DNA from: Notoacmeibacter sp.
GTDB taxonomy: Bacteria > Pseudomonadota > Alphaproteobacteria > Rhizobiales > Rhizobiaceae
DNA: 64,000 bases
Assembly: GCA_019912385.1 (NCBI GenBank)
Contig: JAIOIW010000126.1
Coordinates: forward strand, 1 to 64,000
Direction: 5' to 3'
Shown here: positions 47,235 to 56,068 of the stretch, piece by piece
Position numbering within the stretch: the first letter of the stretch is position 1
Layout: every line of letters starts with the position of its first letter
The notes under the pieces: model-generated
Database searches by the model: none
Told to the model about the DNA's origin: nothing
What the model saw: only the letters and a program-made list of their open reading frames with translations
Position numbers and translations under genes: made by a program

Positions 47235-49089
47235 ATTGCCCGTGCGCGCCTTCCGGGTCGCTCTTGTCGGCAATCCCAATTGCGGCAAGACCGCGCTGTT
47301 CAACGCGCTGACCGGAAGCCGCCAGAAGGTGGCGAACTATCCCGGCGTGACTGTCGAGCGCAAGGAGGGCAGCTTCGTCACGCCGGCCGGCCGCCACATC
47401 ATGGCAATCGATCTGCCGGGCACCTACAGCCTGCGCGCGCGCAGCCCCGACGAGGCCGTCGCGCGCGACGTGATCCTTGGAAAGGCGAAAAGCGTCGAAC
47501 GTCCGGACCTGATGGTTTGCGTCGCCGACGCCACCAATCTCAGGCTGATGCTGCGCCTCGTGCTCGAGCTTTCCGGCGTCGGCATACCGATGATCCTGGC
47601 ACTCAACATGTCGGACATCGCCGAGCACCGCGGGATCAGGATCGATGTTGCGGGCCTCGCCCGCGAACTGGGTATCCCCGTCGTCAACGCGGTCGCGGTG
47701 ACCCATGACGGCACCTCGGCACTTCTGGGCGCCATTGACGGGATGCTCGACACGATCGGCCCGGCACAGGCGTCGCACTGGTCGGAGCAGAGCGCCGACG
47801 AGGTTCGCGACGCTCACCACGCGGCCGACTCCATGGTCGCCCGTTTCGTCTCCAGTTCCGCCGGTGCAACCGACTGGACGTCGAGGATCGATGCGCTCCT
47901 GCTGCATCCAGCGGCCGGGATCGCCATCCTTCTCGCCGTTCTTTTCCTGGTCTTCCAGGCGGTGTTCTCGTGGGCGTCTCTGCCGATGGACCTGATCTCC
48001 GGCAGCTTCGACGCGCTGGCCGCGGCGGTGCGCTCCGTCCTGCCCGACGGCATGCTGTCCAGCCTGATTGCCGACGGCATTATCACAGGTGTCGGCAGCG
48101 TCCTCGTCTTTCTGCCGCAGATCATGATCCTGTTCTTCTTCATCATCCTGCTGGAGGATTTCGGCTACATGGCGCGTGCCGCCTTCCTGATGGACAGGAT
48201 CGTGGGTGGCGTGGGCCTGCACGGGCGATCCTTCATCCCGCTGCTGTCGAGTTTCGCCTGCGCCATTCCGGGCATCATGGCGACGCGGGTGATCGAGAAC
48301 CGCAGGCAGCGGCTTGCCACCATCATGGTTGCTCCCCTGATGACCTGCTCGGCCCGCATCCCCGTCTACACGCTGATCATCGCGGCCTTCGTGCCGCAGC
48401 AGAAGATGGCGGGTTTCGTCGACCTGCAGGGGCTGGTGATGTTTTCGCTCTATGCGGCCGGCATCGTCAGCGCCTTCGTGGTCGCCTTTGTCTTCCGCCG
48501 GTGGGTGTGGCGCGGCAAGAGCGAGCCGTTCATCATGGAACTGCCCGGCTACAAGCGGCCCATGCTGCGCTCCGTGTTGATGGGGGTCCTGCAACGCGCC
48601 TTCATATTCCTGCGCCGCGCGGGTACCATCATCCTGTCGATGATGATCGTGATCTGGTTCCTGTCGACATTTCCCGGCGCCCCGGAAGGCGCGAGCGATC
48701 CGGCGATCAACTATTCGCTGGCGGGCATGCTCGGCCACGCGCTGCAGCCGCTGCTGGCCCCGATCGGCTTCAACTGGCAGATCGCGGTCGCCCTCATCCC
48801 CGGTTTTGCCGCGCGCGAAGTGGCCGTTGGAGCCCTGGCGACCGTCTATGCCATCGGCGGCGACGCGGATTCGCTCGGCGCCGTTATAGCCGCCCAGTGG
48901 CCGCTTGCCACCGCGCTCTCGCTGCTTGCTTGGTACGTATTCGCGCCGCAATGCGTCTCGACGCTCGGTGTCGTCAAGCGCGAGACCAACTCCTGGCGCT
49001 GGCCCGTCCTGATGTTCGCCTACATGCTGGCGCTTGCCTACGCGGCATCCTTCATCGTCTATCAACTCGCCCGGTATCTGGGAGGGTGA
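47224..49089 (+). CDS. feoB: ferrous iron transport protein B
   Basis: 621 residues. The cytoplasmic G domain (1-170) has G1 GNPNCGKT, G3 DLPGTYS and G4 NMSD; its G5 region is less clear. The membrane part has the two Gate motifs with conserved Cys (LLSSFACAIPGIMATR and MTCSARIPVYTL), diagnostic of FeoB. It imports Fe2+ across the cytoplasmic membrane. At 621 residues it is shorter than E. coli FeoB (773) but within the alphaproteobacterial range. GGGAGG lies five bases before the ATG at 47224. Confidence 0.97.
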   Translation: MLHELPVRAFRVALVGNPNCGKTALFNALTGSRQKVANYPGVTVERKEGSFVTPAGRHIMAIDLPGTYSLRARSPDEAVARDVILGKAKSVERPDLMVCVADATNLRLMLRLVLELSGVGIPMILALNMSDIAEHRGIRIDVAGLARELGIPVVNAVAVTHDGTSALLGAIDGMLDTIGPAQASHWSEQSADEVRDAHHAADSMVARFVSSSAGATDWTSRIDALLLHPAAGIAILLAVLFLVFQAVFSWASLPMDLISGSFDALAAAVRSVLPDGMLSSLIADGIITGVGSVLVFLPQIMILFFFIILLEDFGYMARAAFLMDRIVGGVGLHGRSFIPLLSSFACAIPGIMATRVIENRRQRLATIMVAPLMTCSARIPVYTLIIAAFVPQQKMAGFVDLQGLVMFSLYAAGIVSAFVVAFVFRRWVWRGKSEPFIMELPGYKRPMLRSVLMGVLQRAFIFLRRAGTIILSMMIVIWFLSTFPGAPEGASDPAINYSLAGMLGHALQPLLAPIGFNWQIAVALIPGFAAREVAVGALATVYAIGGDADSLGAVIAAQWPLATALSLLAWYVFAPQCVSTLGVVKRETNSWRWPVLMFAYMLALAYAASFIVYQLARYLGG

Positions 49090-49096
49090 TGGTGCG

Positions 49097-49309
49097 ATGG
49101 CGATGCTGACGGATGCGATCCTGACCTATCTGATCGTGGCGGCGGCGGCGGGTTTCGTCGTCTGGCGCATTTTCCTGCCCCTGCGGGCGCGGACGTGGCT
49201 GCGCTACGCCCTGCGCGGACGGAAAGCACCTTGCGCCACCGAACCGGAAACCGGCGGCTGCGCGGTCGGGTGTTCCGGATGCAGCCTGGCTAAGGTGAAG
49301 AGGATCTGA
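49097..49309 (+). CDS. small Cys-rich membrane protein of the feo operon
   Basis: 70 residues, one membrane helix (about 8-26, TYLIVAAAAGFVVWRIF), then a basic loop and a C-terminal Cys cluster: C-A-T-E...GGCAVGCSGCSLAK, four Cys in 16 residues. Similar small Cys-rich membrane proteins follow feoB in many bacteria (FeoC-like in position but not in fold). The Cys could hold iron-sulfur or bind Fe2+. It starts seven bases after feoB. GGAGGG lies ten bases before the ATG. Confidence 0.75.
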   Translation: MAMLTDAILTYLIVAAAAGFVVWRIFLPLRARTWLRYALRGRKAPCATEPETGGCAVGCSGCSLAKVKRI

Positions 49310-49403
49310 GACTGTTCACTCGAATCTCTCCAAATTGTAATCCACCACCGCAGCGAACCACGCTATAGGGAAAGAAAGCTATTCCCGGCAGAGGTTTATC
49401 GCG

Positions 49404-50660
49404 GTGTTCAAATCCTTTTTTCCCAATCCCAGGCTGTTCTTCACGTCTGTGGTGGTGTGGTCGGCTGTTGCTGTTGGCCTCTGGTACGCGGCTGGCGTTG
49501 AGATGGGCGCCGCTCTCGGTTTCGCCCCCGACGCGCCAGATGCCGAACCGGTTCTCGGTCTCGGTCACTTCGCGACCCCGCAATTCATATGGTTCTATAT
49601 CTATTACATTGTCGCCGTCGGCATATTCGCGGCTTTCTGGTTCGTCTTCTCGCCGCACCCTTGGCAATGGTGGGCCATCGTCGGTTCGTCGCTGATCCTG
49701 TTTTCGACCTATTTCAACGTTCAGGTCTCGGTCGCAATCAACAACTGGCGCCGTCCGTTTTTCGATGCCGTGCAGAATGCGTTGTCGGACAAATCGACGA
49801 CAACGGCCGCCGATCTCTACACGCTCATCATTCTCTTTGCGCAGATCGCATTCGTCTGGGTCGCGGTCTTCGTCGCGACGCGTTTTTTCGTCAGCCACTA
49901 TATCTTCCGCTGGCGCACAGCGATGAACGAGTACTACATGTCGCGCTGGCCCGAAGTGCGCAATATCGAAGGCGCGGCGCAGCGCGTCCAGGAAGACACG
50001 ATGCGCTTTGCGTCGATCATGGAGGATCTCGGCGTTTCCATCGTCGACTCGGTGATGACGCTCTTCGCCTTCCTGCCGGTCCTGTTCTCATTGTCGCAAT
50101 ATGTCACCGAACTGCCCATCGTCGGCGCAATCCCGGCACCGCTGTTCAACGCCGCGATCTTCTGGTCGTTGTTCGGCACAGCGCTGCTGGCTATTGCCGG
50201 GATCAAGCTGCCCGGCCTCAATTTCCGCAATCAGCGCGTCGAAGCGGCCTACCGAAAGGAACTCGTCTATGGCGAGGATGACGAGAACCGCGCCCAGCCG
50301 ATGACAGTCGCCGACCTGTTTGCGCATGTCCGCGCAAACTATTTCCGCCTCTATTTCCACTACGCCTATTTCAATGTCTTCCGCGGCATGTACCTGCAGG
50401 CGGACAACATTTTCGCCTACCTGATCCTGATCCCGACGATCGCGGCGGGAAAGATCACCTTCGGCATCCTGCAACAGATACTGACCGCTTTCGGACAGGT
50501 ATCGAGTTCGTTCCAGTATCTCGTCAATTCCTGGACCACGATTGTCGAACTGCTGTCGATCCACAAGCGCCTGCGCGCCTTCGAGGCCGCATTCAGCGGA
50601 GCGGAACTGCCGTTGATCGACCAGGAGTATCTCGCATCGGGCGGAAGCGCTGCGGAGTAG
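49404..50660 (+). CDS. bacA: SbmA/BacA-family peptide transporter
   Basis: 418 residues with seven or eight membrane helices, half of an ABC-like transporter with no ATPase domain. The segment [11 protein letters not shown]...[39 protein letters not shown], and C-terminal [11 protein letters not shown] match SbmA/BacA. In rhizobia BacA imports host NCR peptides and is needed for bacteroid survival; it also affects very-long-chain fatty acids of lipid A. Initiation is likely at the GTG (49404), preceded by AGAGG at nine bases. It is alone, with a 12-base gap to the convergent YeeE gene. Confidence 0.92.
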   Translation: MFKSFFPNPRLFFTSVVVWSAVAVGLWYAAGVEMGAALGFAPDAPDAEPVLGLGHFATPQFIWFYIYYIVAVGIFAAFWFVFSPHPWQWWAIVGSSLILFSTYFNVQVSVAINNWRRPFFDAVQNALSDKSTTTAADLYTLIILFAQIAFVWVAVFVATRFFVSHYIFRWRTAMNEYYMSRWPEVRNIEGAAQRVQEDTMRFASIMEDLGVSIVDSVMTLFAFLPVLFSLSQYVTELPIVGAIPAPLFNAAIFWSLFGTALLAIAGIKLPGLNFRNQRVEAAYRKELVYGEDDENRAQPMTVADLFAHVRANYFRLYFHYAYFNVFRGMYLQADNIFAYLILIPTIAAGKITFGILQQILTAFGQVSSSFQYLVNSWTTIVELLSIHKRLRAFEAAFSGAELPLIDQEYLASGGSAAE

Positions 50661-50671
50661 GGCGATACGAC

Positions 50672-51757
50672 TTATCCAGCCGCGGCTCCGGCGCTCGCCG
50701 TATCGCCTGCCGTTTCGGCACGATAGTCGAGAACACGGTCGGTGATGCCGGCGGCAAGCCATATGGCGCCAAGGGTGACCCAGGCCGTCAGTGCGAACAC
50801 TGAACCGCCGGTGACGCCCGCGCCCACCGCGCAACCGCCGGCCAGCATGCCGCCGAAGCCCATCAGACCCGCCCCGAACAGGTAGCGGCGCATCGAGTGG
50901 CCGCCGTTCCATCCCTGCAGTTTGAGTTCACCCGAAACCGCCGCTGCCAGGAACGCGCCGATGAATACGCCGGGCACCAGACCGACGTCGAAGTCGAGAC
51001 TGGTCGACTGGAGGAAGAACATCAGCGTGTCGGCCGAAGGGCCGGTGAAGGTGAGGCTCGTCATCTTGACTGGCTCGAACGCGATCGCCGCCACGTCACT
51101 CGTGAACCACCATGCAAGCGGAACGGTCAGGCCGGTTGCCGCCGCGGCAGCAACCAGAACCGGCCGGGCCCGTTCGCGCCATGCGAAGCCAAGACCTGCC
51201 GACAGCCAGACAAGCGAGAACAGGATCGCGCCGCCTGTACCGATGCCGGAGAAGACCAGCAAATCGTTACCGCCGATCGCGTTGGTCACGGCCGTATCGG
51301 CGATCCAGTTGCGCAAGGGCGCCAGGAAGCCGTGCAGGCTCGCCTGCGCAACCACCGCGAAGACGAGGCCCGACAGCAGCGCGCGCAGATTGCCCGTCGC
51401 CGAAAGCACCAGCAACCGTGCCGCGCAGCCACGCGCCATGACCATGCCTGTGCCGAACAAGAGCCCGCCTGCCGCCGCGCCGGCGAGCGTCTGCGGCGAG
51501 GCAAGCTGGCGGGCCTCCTGAAGGTTGACCAGGCCGAACCACGACAGCAATTGCGTGCCCGTGAGTGCTGCGCCGAACACGAGCAGCCACACCGCGACAC
51601 GCGCCGAGATATGTCCGCGCGTGAAATCGATCACTGCCGCGCGCAGGCAAAACCGGCTTTTCTGGGCGAACGCGCCGAACAGTATCCCGATAACCAGGGC
51701 GCCGGCGGCGGAAAGCGCTGGCTCGCCAAACCGGTCGGCAAGTTCTGCCAGATCCAT
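50672..51757 (-). CDS. YeeE/YedE-family transporter (TsuA-like, thiosulfate uptake)
   Basis: 361 residues with about nine membrane helices. Conserved Cys-containing segments match the TsuA/YeeE family: FAQKSRFCLRAAV near residue 35, MVMARGCAARLLV near 110, and FGGMLAGGCAVGAGVTGG near 310. In related proteins these Cys relay thiosulfate. A start at 51757 is chosen because GGGGAAG lies eight bases ahead; a longer frame to 51808 has no ribosome-binding site. A perfect inverted repeat lies just upstream and could be an operator for a sulfur- or redox-responsive repressor, not seen in this window. Substrate is inferred from family. Confidence 0.85.
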   Translation of the reverse strand: MDLAELADRFGEPALSAAGALVIGILFGAFAQKSRFCLRAAVIDFTRGHISARVAVWLLVFGAALTGTQLLSWFGLVNLQEARQLASPQTLAGAAAGGLLFGTGMVMARGCAARLLVLSATGNLRALLSGLVFAVVAQASLHGFLAPLRNWIADTAVTNAIGGNDLLVFSGIGTGGAILFSLVWLSAGLGFAWRERARPVLVAAAAATGLTVPLAWWFTSDVAAIAFEPVKMTSLTFTGPSADTLMFFLQSTSLDFDVGLVPGVFIGAFLAAAVSGELKLQGWNGGHSMRRYLFGAGLMGFGGMLAGGCAVGAGVTGGSVFALTAWVTLGAIWLAAGITDRVLDYRAETAGDTASAGAAAG

Positions 51758-51789
51758 GGTGCTTGCTTCCCCGCGTCCCGATGATTTAA

Positions 51790-51813
51790 AATATATGCTT
51801 TTTAGCATATATT
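51790..51813. promoter_or_regulatory. perfect 10-bp inverted repeat upstream of the YeeE gene
   Basis: AATATATGCT (51790-51799), TTTT, AGCATATATT (51804-51813). Palindrome, AT-rich, 33-56 bases before the YeeE start, in the promoter position. It is the type of element bound by ArsR-type sulfide/persulfide regulators (BigR, SqrR), which often control YeeE genes. Identity of the binder is inference. Confidence 0.6.
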
Positions 51814-51822
51814 ATTGTTTAT

Positions 51823-51844
51823 GGCTTTGACAGAAGTCAAAGCC
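51823..51844. terminator. perfect 9-bp inverted repeat after the ldh gene
   Basis: GGCTTTGAC, AGAA, GTCAAAGCC read on the plus strand. It ends 29 bases past the ldh stop on the minus strand, so terminator or second operator are both possible; no T-run follows. A TTGACT inside it may serve as -35 for the YeeE promoter (AATAAT 18 bases on). Confidence 0.45.
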
Positions 51845-51872
51845 GGGCACGACTTTGCGATCCGAAGACCTG

Positions 51873-52865
51873 CTATCCGGCCATGGCCTTGAGCCGCTCA
51901 AGCAGGCGTTCGTCGATATCGACGCCCTCCTCGATGGCGCGTTCGAGCGCTTCGCCCTTGGCGCGGCCGGGCAGGTGGACGCCATATTCGCCTGAAAGCC
52001 GTTCCATCTGCCGCGCCATGCGCGCCGGGAAATCTGGATCGATCAATGCCGGATCGAGCGCAAGGACAAGAAGACCGGTGCCGGGGCATTGGCCGCCGGT
52101 CAGGAAATCCGGCGCGTCGAGCGACCAGTTGGCGCCGGAAACGCCTGCCGACAGAACCTCGACCATCAAGGCGATGTTGGCGCCGCGCGCGCCGCCAAAA
52201 GCCGTCAGCGCGCCGGTCATCGCCGCCTTTGGATCGGTTGTCGGATTGCCGTCGCCGTCGATTGCCCAGCCTTGCGGAATCGCCTCTCCGCGCTTTGCCG
52301 CCTTGCGGATGTTGACGAAGGCGGTGGCGCTCGACGACTGGTCGATCAGGAGCGCCGGGCCACCGGCCTGCGGCGCGGCAAATGCCATTGGATTGGTACA
52401 ATAGACCGGCTTCGTCGATCCCGAGCCGGCGAGCAGGGCAGGGCCGTTGGTGGCGGCGAAACCGATCAGGCCTTCCCGCGCCAGACGGGCGACGAAAGTG
52501 CCGAGCGCGCCGCAGGTATAGGCATTGGCCTGCGTGAAGGCAGCGAGGCCCAATGTACGCGCCGTCTTCAGCAGGTCGTCGAAGGCGATGTCGTATCCGG
52601 TCTGCGCCAACCCGCCGCCGGCATCGGCGTGAATGAACGCGGGCGCCGGGCGCGTGATCCGCGGTTCGGCCCTCGGGTCGATACGTCCGGCCGCCATGGC
52701 GTCGAGATAGTCGAACATGTGTACAACGCCGACGCCTGGCTGGCCCATTGCTTCCGCCTCTGCCGACTGCGCGGCAAGCGCGCGCGCACCGGCATCCGTC
52801 GCACCTGCCGCTCGGATCGCGCGTTCCAGCAGGCATTGCAGTTCGGAGAGTTGGACGCGGCTCAT
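51873..52865 (-). CDS. Ldh-family (malate/L-sulfolactate/ureidoglycolate) dehydrogenase
   Basis: 330 residues of the LDH2/MDH family, an NAD(P)H-dependent fold unlike classical LDH. Family features: MFDYLDAMAAGRIDPRAEP, FIHADAGGGLAQTGYDIA, NGPALLAGSGSTKPVYCTNP and IPQGWAIDGDGNPTTDPKAA. Substrates in the family include malate, L-sulfolactate, ureidoglycolate and cyclic imino acids such as piperideine-2-carboxylate (DpkA); which one applies is not clear. The start at 52865 has a weak ribosome-binding site; a longer frame to 52952 starts with low-complexity residues. The 199 bases upstream hold nothing recognised. Confidence 0.82.
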   Translation of the reverse strand: MSRVQLSELQCLLERAIRAAGATDAGARALAAQSAEAEAMGQPGVGVVHMFDYLDAMAAGRIDPRAEPRITRPAPAFIHADAGGGLAQTGYDIAFDDLLKTARTLGLAAFTQANAYTCGALGTFVARLAREGLIGFAATNGPALLAGSGSTKPVYCTNPMAFAAPQAGGPALLIDQSSSATAFVNIRKAAKRGEAIPQGWAIDGDGNPTTDPKAAMTGALTAFGGARGANIALMVEVLSAGVSGANWSLDAPDFLTGGQCPGTGLLVLALDPALIDPDFPARMARQMERLSGEYGVHLPGRAKGEALERAIEEGVDIDERLLERLKAMAG

Positions 52866-53064
52866 CGGCGGTCTTGTATCATTCGGCGTCGGACCTGATG
52901 CGGTTGCGCAAGCTGTGCCGGCACGGCTTCGTCGGGGTGAAGGGTCTTGCAAAAGCTGTCACGCGCGCTCCCTGCCCTTGTGCGCGGGACAACAGCATGC
53001 AGCGTCGGGGCCTGTCGAAAAAGACCTGATACCGGCAATTCGTGTCGATATCGGCTGGCCTGTC

Positions 53065-53478
53065 TCAGAAGAACATGGTCCAAAGCGCGTGCCCGACCAG
53101 GCCGAGCGCCAGCAGCACCGTGCAAAGGAGAGGGATGCCGTAGCCCAGGGCGCGCTGCCAGCCCGGCGCATCCTCCTGGATGAAATGCCAGGCATGAATG
53201 GCGCGGAAGACGACGAAGGGCAGACCCAGCACATGGATCGCGGCCGCAGGCGCGCCAAGCAGCGCGGCCGCCACCAGCATGACCAGGAAGACGGGGATGT
53301 TCTCCGTCGCATTCGCCGTGCCGCGCAGGACGCGGATGAGCTGAGGCACGCCGGCGTCGCCAATCCACACCTTGTGCGCGCGGCGCAGCTTGCCCGCCGC
53401 ACCGGCGAACTGAATGAAGATGAAGCTGGCGAGCGCGGCATAGAGGCCGGCGGCTGCAAGAGCGGGTGTAGGGTTCAC
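53065..53478 (-). CDS. MAPEG-family membrane protein
   Basis: 137 residues, four membrane helices. The pattern AHKVWIGDAGVPQLIRVLRGTANATENIPVF matches the MAPEG fingerprint (RxxRxxxNxxEN-like). It is a second member in this window, with an ENIPVF helix rather than that of the protein at 8569-8985. Activity is unknown; glutathione-linked functions exist in the family. It is isolated, upstream of the ldh gene on the same strand. Confidence 0.82.
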   Translation of the reverse strand: MNPTPALAAAGLYAALASFIFIQFAGAAGKLRRAHKVWIGDAGVPQLIRVLRGTANATENIPVFLVMLVAAALLGAPAAAIHVLGLPFVVFRAIHAWHFIQEDAPGWQRALGYGIPLLCTVLLALGLVGHALWTMFF

Positions 53479-53589
53479 GTCGATTCTCCGGGGGGCGATA
53501 TCTGGCTCTGGAGCCTAGCCGGATATTCCCGTAATGCAACGCACCCAAAGCCGCTATCCATTGCCGTAATCGAAAGCGGCCGCCCGCCT

Positions 53590-53901
53590 TCACATCGCCA
53601 TGGCTTCGGCCACTTCGACGCTGCCACCGGCCTTGATGATCGGGCAACCCCTGGCCAATTCCGTCGCCGCGCCGATATTGGCGGCATCGACCAGCGAATA
53701 GCCGGAAGCGGGATTGGACCCGCCGCCGTCTGTGACACCGCGGGCGCTGACCGTCCTGGACATTCCCAGCGGCGCTCCGCCGTCGACGACCGCCGCGCCG
53801 AGCTTTTCGAACCAGGCCGTCCACTCGGCCATCACCATCTTGCCTTGTTCTTCGGATTCCGGTGCGGAGCCGCCATGATAGACGAAAACGAACCTCGCCA
53901 T
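53590..53901 (-). CDS. YciI-related protein
   Basis: 103 residues, single YCII/DGPF-like ferredoxin-fold domain. The start FVFVYHGGSAPESEEQGKMV and later ASGYSLVDAANIGAATELARGCP with KAGGSVEVAEAM fit the family. GGAGG lies before the ATG. It is in an operon with ArsR and AHSA1-type proteins, a common trio in soil bacteria, and is the last gene. Function is unknown. Confidence 0.82.
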   Translation of the reverse strand: MARFVFVYHGGSAPESEEQGKMVMAEWTAWFEKLGAAVVDGGAPLGMSRTVSARGVTDGGGSNPASGYSLVDAANIGAATELARGCPIIKAGGSVEVAEAMAM

Positions 53902-53956
53902 GTCTTCCTCCCGTGTTTCGGGCGTCGTCGCCCGTATATGATTTCGTCCGTACTCT

Positions 53957-54418
53957 TCAGGAATGTCGGGCGAGCTGCCGGGCGCCCAGATAGCGCTCCA
54001 GGTCGTTGAAGCTGGACATCCAGCCGCCGCGATGGTTGTCGCGCTGTTCGACCGTCTCGAAGCTCCGTTGGACCAGCGTCAACAGCGTCCCGCCATTGAC
54101 AGCCGCGAACGTTATGTCGACGACGGTTTCGTGGCCGCGCGAACCGTCCTCCCGACGCCATGCCCAGGTGAAGGCGAGGTGGCCCGGACGGTCGATGGCT
54201 GTGTAGACTCCCGAAGTATGAAACTGCTGGCCATCCGCATTTTCCATTGTCGTCGCCCAGGCGCCGCCGACCCGCGGCTCGAAGGCAAACTCGGGCACAT
54301 GCATGCCCTCCGGCCCCCACCACTCGGCGATCTGTTCGGGATCGGTGAACGCATCGAAGACGGCCTCCGGCGAGGCGGAAAACCGGCGCTCGATCCTGAG
54401 TACGCGGTCATCGCTCAT
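53957..54418 (-). CDS. SRPBCC (AHSA1-like) family protein
   Basis: 153 residues of the START/Bet v1-like fold. The N-terminus ERRFSASPEAVFDAFTDPEQIAEWWGPEGM is the family signature; the C-terminal helix has GGWMSSFNDLERYLG. GGGAGG lies nine bases before the ATG. It overlaps the upstream ArsR gene by 11 bases. AHSA1-like proteins bind hydrophobic ligands; in this operon type a role linked to the ArsR protein is assumed but unproven. Confidence 0.88.
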   Translation of the reverse strand: MSDDRVLRIERRFSASPEAVFDAFTDPEQIAEWWGPEGMHVPEFAFEPRVGGAWATTMENADGQQFHTSGVYTAIDRPGHLAFTWAWRREDGSRGHETVVDITFAAVNGGTLLTLVQRSFETVEQRDNHRGGWMSSFNDLERYLGARQLARHS

Positions 54419-54746
54419 CGCTGCTTTCCTCCCTTCTGGTCCGGCTGAGGTGGATTTCGAGCCTGCCGAGCGAAGCGCTCCAGAACTGGCTTGCCTGCTC
54501 GAACCAGCCGCCGGCGGCCGCAAGCGTATCTTGCCTTACCCTGAACCGGCGATACTGGCGGTCGATGCGTCGCTCGATGATCGCGGCGTCCTCCAGTACC
54601 TTGAGATGGCGCGAAATCGCGGGTTTCGACATCGCGAATGGCTCGGCCAGTTCGCTTGCGCTTGCCTCGCCCCTGGCAATCAGCTGTTCGACGATGGCAA
54701 GGCGGGTCGGGTCGCCGAGCGCGTTGAAGACGGAGTGGAGTTCCAT
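54408..54746 (-). CDS. ArsR-family transcriptional regulator (no metal site)
   Basis: 112 residues, winged helix (MSKPAISRHLKVLEDAAIIERR is the recognition segment). There are no Cys residues at all, so a metal sensor is unlikely; these ArsR proteins accompany SRPBCC proteins and are not metal dependent. It is the first gene of the ArsR-SRPBCC-YciI operon. TGGAG lies before the ATG. An inverted repeat just upstream is a likely autoregulatory site. Confidence 0.9.
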   Translation of the reverse strand: MELHSVFNALGDPTRLAIVEQLIARGEASASELAEPFAMSKPAISRHLKVLEDAAIIERRIDRQYRRFRVRQDTLAAAGGWFEQASQFWSASLGRLEIHLSRTRREESSDER

Positions 54747-54757
54747 GAACGCTCCAG

Positions 54758-54783
54758 TTGTTAACGAACATATTAATTAACAA
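54758..54783. promoter_or_regulatory. inverted repeat upstream of ArsR-SRPBCC operon
   Basis: TTGTTAA (54758-54764) and TTAACAA (54777-54783) are perfect arms with a 12-base spacer, AT-rich, 11 bases ahead of the arsR start. Location and symmetry suggest an ArsR operator. The divergent MFS gene starts 106 bases further on and could be co-controlled. Confidence 0.5.
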
Positions 54784-54889
54784 AAAATACAAATAATGCA
54801 ATCCACTGTTCGCGTTGTGCACCGGCGCGATGGCTGATGCGCGTGTTTTCGCGTTTGCTTTGTGCGGTGCGCTGCATATTGTGCACGCC

Positions 54890-56068
54890 ATGGATGCCGC
54901 CGTTTCGAAATCCCGCCAGACAAGTCCATTGACGATTGCGATCGCAGGGATGGCCGCGATGGCCGCGGCCATGGGCATCGGGCGTTTCGCCTACACGCCG
55001 ATCCTGCCCGGCATGATGGACAGCCTCGGCCTGAGCGCATCTGACGCGGGGCTGATCGCGTCGTCGAACTATCTCGGCTATCTCGTCGGCGCCGTGCTGG
55101 CCTCCGGGAACTGGGGGCAGGGCCGCGAGCGCGCGACGATGGCGGTCGCCCTGCTGGCCAACGCCGCTCTGGCCGCCGCAATGGCCCTGGCGACAGCCAT
55201 GACGGCTTTCCTGGCCATCCGCTTTCTCGCCGGCGTCGCCAGCGCCTTCGTCATGGTCTTCACGTCGACCATCGTGTTTTCGCGGCTCGCGGTGGCCGGC
55301 CGGTCCCACCTGCAGGCGCTTCATTTCGGCGGCGTCGGGTTCGGCATCCTCCTTTCCGCCGGCTTGACGGGCGGTGTGTTTCTTGCCGGTGCCGGGTGGC
55401 CGGCCAACTGGTATCTGTGCGCTGTGTTCGCGCTTGCCGGCTTTGCGCTTGTCGTCGCGATGGTGCGCGAAGGGCCTGTCGCCGCCGGTCCGTCGAAAAC
55501 GGAACCGCCCCTGGTCTGGAGCGCGCCATTGGCCAGGATCGCCACTGCCTACGGGCTGTTTGGCGCGGGATACATCGTCACCGCCACTTTTCTCGTCGCC
55601 ATCGTTCGTTCCGGCAATGCCGGTCCCCTGTTCGAATCGGCGGTCTGGCTTGCAACGGGTCTGGCCGGCCTCCCGTCGGTCTGGCTGTGGGGGCATATGG
55701 TCCGGCGCGTCGGGCTAACGGTCACCTTTGCGACAGGCTGCATCGTGGAGGCTGTCGGCGTCACGGCGAGCGTTTCGCTTGGCGGCTATCTCGGGCCGCT
55801 GCTTGGCGGCGTCCTGCTCGGCGGCACCTTTATCGCCATCACCGCTTTCGGCCTCCAGGCAGGCCGGTTGCTTGCCGGGCAATCGCCGCGCCGGGCACTG
55901 GCCATCATGACGGCCGCCTTCGGCACCGGCCAGATCATCGGGCCGATCCTCGCCGGCTACGGCGCCGATTGGACCGGCAGCTTCTTCGTGCCGTCTGTCG
56001 GCGCTGCGGCCGTGCTGTTGTTGTCCGGTCTGATCGGCTGGGAGTCGGGCCGCGAAAATTCGGTTTAG
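54890..56068 (+). CDS. YbfB/YjiJ-family MFS transporter
   Basis: 392 residues, twelve membrane helices. The first helix is MGIGRFAYTPILPGMMDSLGL, the hallmark of YbfB/YjiJ proteins. The start at 54890 begins the usual N-terminus; an extension to 54815 reads through low-complexity residues. It is divergent from the ArsR-SRPBCC operon, with the promoter region between. The last four bases overlap the convergent deacetylase gene. Substrate unknown. Confidence 0.85.
   Translation: MDAAVSKSRQTSPLTIAIAGMAAMAAAMGIGRFAYTPILPGMMDSLGLSASDAGLIASSNYLGYLVGAVLASGNWGQGRERATMAVALLANAALAAAMALATAMTAFLAIRFLAGVASAFVMVFTSTIVFSRLAVAGRSHLQALHFGGVGFGILLSAGLTGGVFLAGAGWPANWYLCAVFALAGFALVVAMVREGPVAAGPSKTEPPLVWSAPLARIATAYGLFGAGYIVTATFLVAIVRSGNAGPLFESAVWLATGLAGLPSVWLWGHMVRRVGLTVTFATGCIVEAVGVTASVSLGGYLGPLLGGVLLGGTFIAITAFGLQAGRLLAGQSPRRALAIMTAAFGTGQIIGPILAGYGADWTGSFFVPSVGAAAVLLLSGLIGWESGRENSV

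Noticed and set aside
47098-49065. A 655-codon open frame on the minus strand opposite feoB
   Set aside because: It is antisense to a well-defined FeoB, with Arg/Asp/His-rich content typical of shadow frames and no ribosome-binding site.
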